8,432 bases of DNA from Candidatus Schekmanbacteria bacterium GWA2_38_11. GTDB taxonomy: Bacteria > Schekmanbacteria > GWA2-38-11. Made by a program: the position numbers and the translations under genes. The notes beneath the pieces are model-generated. The model was not told the DNA's origin. It ran no database searches and was given only the letters and a program-made list of their open reading frames with translations. Of the stretch, positions 1-6,864 are shown piece after piece (the first letter of the stretch is position 1; every line of letters begins with the position of its first letter). The stretch lies in the NCBI GenBank assembly GCA_001790645.1, contig MGDB01000037.1, forward strand, positions 1-8,432, in the 5' to 3' direction.

Positions 1-687
1 GAAGAAAAGAGGATATTAAAATCTCTTGAAACAATAGAAGAGTATTTAAGTTCAAAAAATCTCTCCTATGAAATAATAGTAGTAGATGACGGAAGCAGCG
101 ATAATACCCTGCTATTGGTTAAGGATTTTTCAAAATCCAACAATAGAACATCCTGTATCACTTATAAAAATAATATGGGGAAAGGCTTTGCCGTAAGGGA
201 GGGGGTAAAGAAATCGGAAGGGAATCTCGTTCTTTTTTCTGATGCAGACCTTTCAACGCCTATCAAAGAAATGGAAAAATTAATTGATGCCATTAAAAGC
301 GGCTTTGATATATCAATTGGCTCACGGGCTTTGTCTAATTCAGAAATAATTGTTTCACAACCTTTTTACCGGAAAATAATGGGAAAAATTTTTAATATTT
401 TGGTGAGGTTCCTTATATTTAACGGGATAAAAGATACTCAGTGTGGTTTCAAATGTTTTACAAGAAAAGCAGCTCAAGAGATTTTCAGGAGATGCAGAAT
501 AAATGGTTTCAGCTTTGATGTGGAAGCGCTTTTAATTGGCAAAAAACTTGGATTTAAGATAAAGGACATACCCGTCCAGTGGCTTAACTCACCGGAAAGC
601 AGGGTACATCCTATAAAACACTCTCTATCAATGATTAAGGAGCTACTGCTTATCCGATTGAATGTTATGAGAGGCCTTTACAGATAA
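1..687 (+). CDS. Glycosyltransferase family 2, dolichyl/polyprenyl-phosphate glucose synthase (ALG5)-like, 5' partial
   Basis: This GT-A fold enzyme probably transfers a sugar from a nucleotide-sugar to a polyprenyl phosphate at the inner membrane face. The frame is open from the first base, so the start codon and about 15-25 residues (the usual start of the fold, ending in a P-x-Y/F-N-E motif) lie outside; 228 residues are visible. Seen motifs: VVDDGSSDNT (Asp29-Asp30, nucleotide binding), DADLSTP (Asp81/Asp83, the metal-binding DxD), IGSRAL, DTQCGFK (from Asp145) and a later FDVEALLIGKKLG block followed by IPVQW. The order DADLSTP - IGSRA - QPFYR - DTQCGFK - FDVE - PVxW is the signature of ALG5-type synthases rather than DPM1 or capsule GT2 enzymes. 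No C-terminal membrane helices are visible, unlike GtrB/ArnC-type proteins. The gene converges on the 800-3235 gene. The exact sugar and lipid are inferred. An internal TTG at 115 is not a plausible start because the DDGSSD motif lies before it. Confidence 0.9.
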   Translation, partial: EEKRILKSLETIEEYLSSKNLSYEIIVVDDGSSDNTLLLVKDFSKSNNRTSCITYKNNMGKGFAVREGVKKSEGNLVLFSDADLSTPIKEMEKLIDAIKSGFDISIGSRALSNSEIIVSQPFYRKIMGKIFNILVRFLIFNGIKDTQCGFKCFTRKAAQEIFRRCRINGFSFDVEALLIGKKLGFKIKDIPVQWLNSPESRVHPIKHSLSMIKELLLIRLNVMRGLYR

Positions 688-799
688 ATTTTCTGCGATT
701 AAGAAAGTCTTATTAATTCTGCTTTTTACAAAATTTATACATTTATCCGGATAATTAAAGAAAGATATAGAGCTCAATAGATATAATATTCACTCTCCC
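688..799. other. Convergent intergenic gap with a 12-bp palindrome
   Basis: This 112-bp AT-rich gap lies between the stop codons of two converging genes. The only clear structure is a perfect 12-bp palindrome, TTATCCGGATAA, at 743-754. It has no loop of its own and no adjoining T tract. A weak hairpin (TAAGA / TCTTA, 700-712) is followed only later by a short T run at 723-727. A bidirectional terminator would be expected here, but none is convincing. No small gene is supported. Confidence 0.4.
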
Positions 800-3235
800 T
801 TATTGTAAGCTTAATTTTTTTAATCTCGTCAAAAGAGGTATAATGAAGGCAACAATATAACATGAAAAACCAGTCCAGAATGTTTTTGATATACCGAAGC
901 TTAAAGATATTACAACTGCAAGCACTGAAGCACAGACTGATGTTGCACCATTTATCCCCCAAAGCCAAGGAGTTAAAGAGGCTGATCTTGTTGATGCCAT
1001 CTTCATTCCTATAGGAAACGCCATTCCCATAAACAATCCTATTGGAAAGAGTGTTCCTATTGCTACTGAGATTCGAACAGTAGTTATTGATCCCTGAAAT
1101 GCATTGATGGCATAGGGGGTAAGTATTCCAAAAATAAGAAGTGAACATAGAAGGAGAAATAAAAGTAAATTCGCTGAATTTGTTGAAATAGGATTGCCTA
1201 CCTTTTGGGTCAAATAGCTTCCAAAGCCACTGGATAAAAGCAGACTGAAAAGCACAACTGATAAGCTATAAGTAGGATGACCTAAAAAAATGATTAACCT
1301 TTGCATTTGTGAAATCTCAACCAACATAAATCCAAATCCAATAGCTGCGAAGAATATAAATAGAGGCAAAGCTCCTCTTAAAGTCCCTTTATTAGTTGTC
1401 AGAATAAGAGGGACAATGATACAGAGAAAGATTAATAATATAACAGTTATGAGTAAAGCAACCAAAACGAAAACTGCTTGCATGTTAATATTTATTAGCT
1501 GATTTTTTAGTATTTCTCGTTTGAATAGGGTTTTAATGCGAAGCATATTAAAGAAGAAAGGGCTGTCATCAGTAGGTGCAGTGATATTTATAGGAAATTT
1601 TTTTAAGAACATATTAAGGTTTTCCCCTGAAGCAATAGTTGCAAAAGTAGAATCGAGAGAGAATCTTGGACTAAGAACCATTTCAAATTGCATTTTAAAA
1701 GCTATTTTTTCAATGATATCAAGATTCCTATCTGAAAATGGTTCTTTACTAATTAGTATTGTTCCAATACCAGCAGGTGCATCCTGTTTTGTGTGCTTTA
1801 AAATGATAATATGCTTTCTTGGATTCTTAACACCCAACTGTATTAAAGAAGAGCTGGCCAGCGAAGTTAGCCTATATATTTGGCCAGGTGTATCTCGATG
1901 GAACCAACGAGAGAATGTTAATATTCCACTTGGAGTGAGGTGTTTTAAGAAAATTTCCCATGCTTCGACTGTATAAAGTGAGTTCTCTGTAAGGACAAAT
2001 GCACCAGCTGCTGTTGCTGCCCATGTATCAATGAGAGAGACCTGAATAATATCAAATTTATCCTTTAATCTTGCAATGTAACTTCGAGCTTCGTCATTAA
2101 CAAAAGTAACTTTGGGATTTTTATCCAGATGACCAGTAAAGTCACCAAATTTTTGATTAACTGCATCAATTATATCCTTATTAATTTCAATTCCTAAAAC
2201 TGACTTTTGTTCAAATACTAATGCTGAGAGAATATCCCTTCCACCACCAGTGCCAATGACTAAGACATTTGCATCTGACCTTGAATAATGGACTAAATTT
2301 ACAATGTCATATTTTAGAAATTCTAAATCATTCAGATTACCATCAAATCCGGTAATATATGTTGCTGCATTTGCATCTATATTCATATAAAGCCTTCTAA
2401 CTTTTCGGTCAGAAGTATAAGCAGAGCTAAGCCCCCATCCAAATGGCTTTAATGGTATATTTAGATCACCTTCAACTTTAATACGGGAGAATGAATTCCA
2501 TTTTTCATAGATAGGGCGTGATTCAATTCCGCCCTTTACATATTTCAATCGAATCAAGGGGAATTGTTTCCAAACCATTACTGTGTGAAAGGCTGCAACG
2601 AAAAAGAATAAGATACTAAATATGATGGCAATTCGTTTTAGCTTACTAAAATCTCCGTCCATGGTAAAAAAGACTGAGCCGATACTTGAAAGAAAGGCTA
2701 TTACAATTACCGCTGTTGGACCGTCGGTAATGTTAAGAGTATATATTAGCAGTATACATCCAACAGCTGCACCAGCAAGATCAGCAGCATATAGTTTATT
2801 TACCTTGCTCGGAAATTTAGTTAATGCAATGCTTACACATATGCCACTAAATACAAACGGGACTGATATCACAGCATATATTAAAACAAAAGGACAAAGC
2901 CTTAAGATAGATCCATGCAAAACAAATGGTTTAAAGGGAATAATTAGATATATTAAGAAACTGAGAACAATGGTTATTCCAAATAATAAAGAGCTTAAAG
3001 CAAGATGATACTTCACTTGTTCTTGTGTGAAATAGTGTGGGAATAGATATACTAATATTGCACCCACAGTCATTCCAAACATAGCTATTGATATAGCTAC
3101 AAATGCAAAGTGATACCACATGGTTACACTGAAAATCCGTGTAAGAAGGATTTCGTACATTAAAGTTGCAAGTGTAACCGTGAACAGACCTAAATAGGTC
3201 TGTTTTTTTAGTAGAATTCCTTTATTCATAATCAT
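800..3235 (-). CDS. Membrane-embedded spermidine-synthase-like (SAM-fold) protein, 811 aa
   Basis: This is a fused membrane / spermidine-synthase-like protein. N-terminal helices span about residues 14-220 (the first block, LATLMYEILLTRIF, is typical of this group). A soluble Rossmann domain follows at about 240-570, then C-terminal helices at about 583-806. The soluble domain shows VLVIGTGGGRD (Gly328-Asp334), the acidic LGIEIN (Glu350), FVNDEARSY (Asp381), FDIIQVSLIDT (394-404) and a TENSLYTVEAW block matching the LFT-x-EFY region of SpeE. In true aminopropyltransferases the last block reads DSSDP; here the catalytic Asp is Ser400 and only the second Asp (Asp403) remains. A SAM/dcSAM-like ligand is plausible, but polyamine synthesis is doubtful. 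ATG at 3235 was chosen because an in-frame stop lies four codons upstream (3247-3245). A second ATG two codons later (3229) is equally possible, and neither has a clear Shine-Dalgarno. The substrate is unknown. Confidence 0.88.
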   Translation of the reverse strand: MIMNKGILLKKQTYLGLFTVTLATLMYEILLTRIFSVTMWYHFAFVAISIAMFGMTVGAILVYLFPHYFTQEQVKYHLALSSLLFGITIVLSFLIYLIIPFKPFVLHGSILRLCPFVLIYAVISVPFVFSGICVSIALTKFPSKVNKLYAADLAGAAVGCILLIYTLNITDGPTAVIVIAFLSSIGSVFFTMDGDFSKLKRIAIIFSILFFFVAAFHTVMVWKQFPLIRLKYVKGGIESRPIYEKWNSFSRIKVEGDLNIPLKPFGWGLSSAYTSDRKVRRLYMNIDANAATYITGFDGNLNDLEFLKYDIVNLVHYSRSDANVLVIGTGGGRDILSALVFEQKSVLGIEINKDIIDAVNQKFGDFTGHLDKNPKVTFVNDEARSYIARLKDKFDIIQVSLIDTWAATAAGAFVLTENSLYTVEAWEIFLKHLTPSGILTFSRWFHRDTPGQIYRLTSLASSSLIQLGVKNPRKHIIILKHTKQDAPAGIGTILISKEPFSDRNLDIIEKIAFKMQFEMVLSPRFSLDSTFATIASGENLNMFLKKFPINITAPTDDSPFFFNMLRIKTLFKREILKNQLININMQAVFVLVALLITVILLIFLCIIVPLILTTNKGTLRGALPLFIFFAAIGFGFMLVEISQMQRLIIFLGHPTYSLSVVLFSLLLSSGFGSYLTQKVGNPISTNSANLLLFLLLCSLLIFGILTPYAINAFQGSITTVRISVAIGTLFPIGLFMGMAFPIGMKMASTRSASLTPWLWGINGATSVCASVLAVVISLSFGISKTFWTGFSCYIVAFIIPLLTRLKKLSLQ

Positions 3236-3391
3236 GATATTTTTTCATGATAATTGAATGGAGTGTGTAAGTAAATAAAATAATCTAAGGTCAGCTTGTC
3301 TAATGATTTCAGAAGTATTGTTCTGTTTATGAAACTATTATAATTTATTTAATTCCAGAATTCTATCAAAAATTTTTTTAGCGATTTCTTC
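3236..3391 (-). promoter_or_regulatory. Gap that may hold the promoter of the 811-aa gene
   Basis: This 156-bp AT-rich spacer lies upstream of the spermidine-synthase-like gene and downstream of the operon's last stop. On the minus strand it contains a perfect TATAAT (3342-3337). The best nearby -35-like hexamer, TTGATA (3369-3364), is 21 bases away, which is too far for a standard sigma-70 promoter. An A7T5 run (3379-3368) just after the upstream gene's stop could be a weak terminator. The promoter is plausible from context, but its position is a guess. Confidence 0.2.
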
Positions 3392-4654
3392 TTATCTATC
3401 TATCTCCTTCTGCTCAAGAAAAAACCCAAGATATAAAATAGAAAGAATATACCCGATATAGTTATCATGAAAAAACCTTGCGAAGTAGAACAACACAAAA
3501 GTCAGTATCCCATAATTTATCAGCATGGAATCAGTGGTATTATTTTTGACCTGTTTTTTTAACAGGTAATAAAGTACCGGAAGCCCTATTACTAACTGCA
3601 AGTATTTAAATGGGAAGTAGTCTGCTCTTGAATATCCAATAAATAACAAAAAATTGGCAAAACCAAAGCCAGGAGTTCCCCCTAATGGATAGGTTTTATC
3701 CCAATTGAAAACGTCTTCTATAAAAGAGGAAAAATCCCAGATTAAAAATGGAAGTAAAAACATCAATAAAATAAGAATGAAAGGATAAATATTTTTCAAA
3801 AGTGAAATGATTTTGTGTTTTAAACTTTCTGAATTGTTATTTTTACCAAAGATATATACCATAAAGAACGGAACTAAGAACCACGCAGTCAGCTTACTAA
3901 CACAGGCAAATGCAAGAAATACTGAGGCAGTCCTAAAACTTTTATTTATCAGAAAAAATAAAGTTAGAATAATCCAGAATAATAAAAAAACCTCATTCCT
4001 CCCATCTGCTATGAAATAAGTAAAAAACGGGTTAAGTGAGAAAGTAATAAGAAGAAGAATCTTGTTCTCAGTAGATTGATTTAACCGGGTAACTATATAA
4101 AGTGATAGAACAAACATTAGAATATAGATAAACCTCATATCAAACCATCCTATTGCTGCTTTTGATATGATATAAAATGGCAATGGGAATATAAATGTAA
4201 GGGGCAAATAAGTGTAGTGGTGAATAAGGGAGTTTTTTATTTCATCAAGCTTGTAAACAGTATAATGCTCGTCAAGTACGGTATTATAGTAGTCTTCATG
4301 ATAAGGGTTTTTCCCTTTTATAAAATACTTTATGGCTTCCTCTGTCTGAATAACTCCGCCGTCATGGGCAAATTCATAAGGCTTCCCATTATGCCTTTCA
4401 CCGATTCGATGGATACAGGGAAGAACAGCAACAAAAAATATTATTAGAAGGGCTATAATAAATTTATAATAGGGAAAATATTCATTCCCTTTATCTGATG
4501 TATTCTTGCTCAGATCTATTAATATATATAATCCCACCAAAAGCAGAACGATTGAGTATATAAATAGTCTAAGCTTGGCCGGAACAAACCTGATGGTTGA
4601 AAGGGTTGCCAAAAAAAGAATTATTGTATCTATCGATATTATTTTTTTATTCAC
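3392..4654 (-). CDS. Polytopic GT-C-like (GT87/DUF2029-type) membrane glycosyltransferase, 420 aa
   Basis: This protein is nearly all membrane helices: about ten hydrophobic segments, for example at 9-26, 29-47, 63-80, 148-165, 173-189, 199-215, 220-236, 244-268, 288-306, 350-365 and 378-410. Between helices 3 and 4 is a large hydrophilic loop with HDGGVIQTEEA (Asp98) and FIKGKNPY (111-118). An acidic residue in the first outer loop followed by a GxNPY block is the usual layout of GT-C enzymes of the GT87/mannosyltransferase type, which take sugar from a polyprenyl phosphate. Further support comes from DGRNEV (217-222), the Lys254 helix (ACVSKLTAWFLVP) and FFHDNY (394-399). The start is GTG at 4654. 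It overlaps the upstream sulfatase-fold gene's TGA in GTGA (4654-4651), so translation is probably coupled; only a weak GGG (4666-4664) precedes it. It is the last gene of the three-gene operon. The family call is by motif layout; donor and acceptor are unknown. Confidence 0.75.
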   Translation of the reverse strand: MNKKIISIDTIILFLATLSTIRFVPAKLRLFIYSIVLLLVGLYILIDLSKNTSDKGNEYFPYYKFIIALLIIFFVAVLPCIHRIGERHNGKPYEFAHDGGVIQTEEAIKYFIKGKNPYHEDYYNTVLDEHYTVYKLDEIKNSLIHHYTYLPLTFIFPLPFYIISKAAIGWFDMRFIYILMFVLSLYIVTRLNQSTENKILLLITFSLNPFFTYFIADGRNEVFLLFWIILTLFFLINKSFRTASVFLAFACVSKLTAWFLVPFFMVYIFGKNNNSESLKHKIISLLKNIYPFILILLMFLLPFLIWDFSSFIEDVFNWDKTYPLGGTPGFGFANFLLFIGYSRADYFPFKYLQLVIGLPVLYYLLKKQVKNNTTDSMLINYGILTFVLFYFARFFHDNYIGYILSILYLGFFLEQKEIDR

Positions 4655-6864
4655 TGGATATATCCCAAAGCCCTTATCTGATCTTTGGTCTTTTCATCTA
4701 CCCGCGTTTTAACAGAAGGGAGTGAAGTTTCTTTCATATGTTTTATAAGAAGGTCCATTTTTTCCTTCATTCTTTTAACTATTTCACTTCTTTGATTAGC
4801 TATATTCCGTAACTCTTCAGGATCTTTTTGTAAATCAAACAATTGGTCTATCTTTGATTTAACTACTATATTATCTTTAAAAACTTTTGTAAAAATATAT
4901 TTATATTCCCCTTCTCTTAATGAAAGAAGTATAGGCTTTCCCATTAAATAGCGTTCTTCAAAAAATATAAAATCTCTCTCCCCGCTTGATTTTGGATTTT
5001 TTATCACCGGAACAAGAGATTTTCCTTCTGTCATCCCTTTGTACCGGATATTCAGGATATCAATAATTGTAGGCATAACATCAATAGTACAAACTTGATA
5101 ATCTGCGGATTCGCCGGCAGTAATAACACCGGGTAATCTCATAATCAGAGGAACACTAATCTCCTCCTGATAAAGAGTAAAACCATGTTCCTTGTTCTCA
5201 TGCTCGAGAAAAGCTTCACCATGGTCAGAAAGCAATATGACCAATGTATTTTTTTCAAGTTTCAGATTATCTACTTCTTTCAGAAGTTCACCTATTTGAA
5301 AATCAGTAAATTCTATTTCCCCGTCATAAAGAGATGCCTCTGTCACGTTGACATCAAACCTGTCATTCCCCTTGTAAACATCCGGCATGAGTCTGTTCAC
5401 ATATTTTCTGTAATAAAAGGATGGAGGGCTGTATGGCGAATGAGGGTCTCTATAATGAAGGTACAGGAAAAACTTATTATCTTTGTGGTTCTTTAACCAC
5501 GGCAGAATCAAAGCGTTAAGGGTATCGGCATTTGCACCATCCTGAGGAAAGAACCTGTTCCTTGATATACTTTTTGTTATTTCTCCTAAGAATGAATTTC
5601 TCAAAACAGAATAATATATCTTATCTTTTATAAAATCATCACAGTAAAGATCAAATCCCTGATTAAAGTTAAATGCCTTCCCAACATTTGGGTTAGCTAC
5701 AAAAGCAGCCGTAATGTATCCTGCACCCTTCAATATCTCAGCTATTGTATTGGCTTTATCGGGAAGGGTGTCTTCGAATATATTTGCATTGTGCTGGGCA
5801 GGATAAAGGGAGGTAAAAAGACAAGCTACGCTGGATTTTGTCCAGGATGTCTGGGAAAAACTGTTTGTAAACAGAACCCCCTCTTTTGCTAATTCATCAA
5901 TATTAGGGCTTGTCTCTTGTTTGTACCCGTAACAAGATAAGCGGTCCGACCTGAGCGTATCAATCAAAATTAAAATAACATTAATGTCACCTTTTTTAAG
6001 GATGGTGCCCGGAGAATCTTTTTCAGAATAGACTTCGGATCCCGTCTCAAGGTTTTCCTTATAGTATCCTGAACATGCCAAAACGGTTAAAAATATCAAA
6101 GCAAATAAAGAAATCATTCCAAGCTTAGAAATAAATAAAAATTTTGAGTTTAGCTTAGTCCCTCCAGGAGAATTTTTTCCAAATAGACTAACAACACGTT
6201 CATAGTATAGAGGAATGATGCTTAACCCTAAGAAAAGCAGAATCAAACTTAAAAAAAGTCCAGTACTTCTAAAAGTTGCAGGTACATATTCTTCAAAATA
6301 TTTCATAAAGAAAAATCTTAAAGTAGCAGCCAATCCAACAAAAAAAATAAAATTGATTAAAATTAAAACCCAATAGCCTTTAGAAATAGCATTATAGATC
6401 CTGAAAGCGAGATGAAACGATAAGAGACTGAGAATTAAAATGGTACAAAATAAAAGAAGGTTATTAAAAAATATTTCCCGGTGACTCATATAGTGACGTA
6501 TCTTATCCAAAAAAGGTAAACCCCAGTTTATGAATATTATCTCTGAATATAACCCCCAGCAGATCATCATTGCAGGCCATAATTTCTCAGAGTTGTTTTG
6601 TTCCTTTCTGTAAAGACTCCAAAACAAACAGACAGGTATAACCGGCAGAAGCATTATAATTGTGAAACCAAAAGTATTTATTGCCAGAAAATATATCCCC
6701 AACAAAATCTTCTCAAAAGAAGAGAGTTCATTAAATTTTATCTTATTGCGCTCGATATCTTTTTCCTGAAAACCAGTAAATTTAACCAGTTCAAAAGAAC
6801 CAAATACTACCCCTATGACAAAACCCAATAAGATAAAAAGAAATATTAATTGTTTTCTGTTCAT
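4651..6864 (-). CDS. Seven-helix membrane protein with sulfatase / alkaline-phosphatase-superfamily domain, 737 aa
   Basis: The N-terminal ~265 residues contain about seven helices (4-26, 53-83, 97-118, 131-155, 163-187, 200-222, 243-265). A linker leads to a sulfatase-fold domain (about 292-700), predicted to be outside the membrane. Motifs: LILIDTLRSDRLSCYGY (Asp302, Asp307; metal and substrate site), SWTKSSVACLFTSLYP (338-354), HYRDPHSPYSPP (Asp473, His475), LSDHGE (Asp547-His548), KEHGF (His560), and the family's C-terminal DLQKDPEELRNIA. Aligning SWTKSSVACLFT with the sulfatase C/S-x-P-S-R-x-x-x-x-T signature places Thr342 at the nucleophile and replaces both Pro and Arg. That is unlike formylglycine sulfatases and like Thr-nucleophile phosphoethanolamine or phosphoglycerol transferases (EptA, LtaS), so a phospho-transfer or hydrolase role is as likely as sulfatase. 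The ATG at 6864 overlaps the upstream TGA (ATGA) and has a good Shine-Dalgarno. It sits between two membrane glycosyltransferase-like genes. Confidence 0.9.
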   Translation of the reverse strand: MNRKQLIFLFILLGFVIGVVFGSFELVKFTGFQEKDIERNKIKFNELSSFEKILLGIYFLAINTFGFTIIMLLPVIPVCLFWSLYRKEQNNSEKLWPAMMICWGLYSEIIFINWGLPFLDKIRHYMSHREIFFNNLLLFCTILILSLLSFHLAFRIYNAISKGYWVLILINFIFFVGLAATLRFFFMKYFEEYVPATFRSTGLFLSLILLFLGLSIIPLYYERVVSLFGKNSPGGTKLNSKFLFISKLGMISLFALIFLTVLACSGYYKENLETGSEVYSEKDSPGTILKKGDINVILILIDTLRSDRLSCYGYKQETSPNIDELAKEGVLFTNSFSQTSWTKSSVACLFTSLYPAQHNANIFEDTLPDKANTIAEILKGAGYITAAFVANPNVGKAFNFNQGFDLYCDDFIKDKIYYSVLRNSFLGEITKSISRNRFFPQDGANADTLNALILPWLKNHKDNKFFLYLHYRDPHSPYSPPSFYYRKYVNRLMPDVYKGNDRFDVNVTEASLYDGEIEFTDFQIGELLKEVDNLKLEKNTLVILLSDHGEAFLEHENKEHGFTLYQEEISVPLIMRLPGVITAGESADYQVCTIDVMPTIIDILNIRYKGMTEGKSLVPVIKNPKSSGERDFIFFEERYLMGKPILLSLREGEYKYIFTKVFKDNIVVKSKIDQLFDLQKDPEELRNIANQRSEIVKRMKEKMDLLIKHMKETSLPSVKTRVDEKTKDQIRALGYIQ

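Noticed and set aside
743..754. Palindrome TTATCCGGATAA as a bidirectional terminator
   Set aside because: It has no loop, the stem would be only about four pairs after loop formation, and no T tract adjoins it.
774..1148. Open frame on the minus strand (124 aa)
   Set aside because: It overlaps the C-terminal membrane domain of the 811-residue protein in another frame, has no recognisable motif, and is rich in Cys, Asn and Ser as a shadow frame would be.
1521..1976. Open frame on the plus strand (151 aa) opposite the spermidine-synthase-like gene
   Set aside because: It is antisense to the conserved SAM-fold domain, which is clearly the coding frame; no start context or family features.
2622..3008. 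Open frame on the plus strand (128 aa)
   Set aside because: It is the antisense shadow of the N-terminal helices of the 811-residue protein.
3222..3248. Eight-codon upstream frame on the minus strand that overlaps both possible starts of the 811-residue gene
   Set aside because: It has no Shine-Dalgarno and is short enough to arise by chance in AT-rich DNA; not supportable as a leader peptide.
3368..3379. A5T7 run as the operon terminator
   Set aside because: It is pure A/T with no GC stem; too weak to call.
3394..3404. Short TATC repeat at the end of the 420-residue gene
   Set aside because: Fewer than three full units; ordinary low-complexity sequence.
5185..5496. Open frame on the plus strand (103 aa)
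   Set aside because: It lies antisense to the SDHGE and DPHSPY motifs of the sulfatase-fold gene, whose frame is unambiguous.
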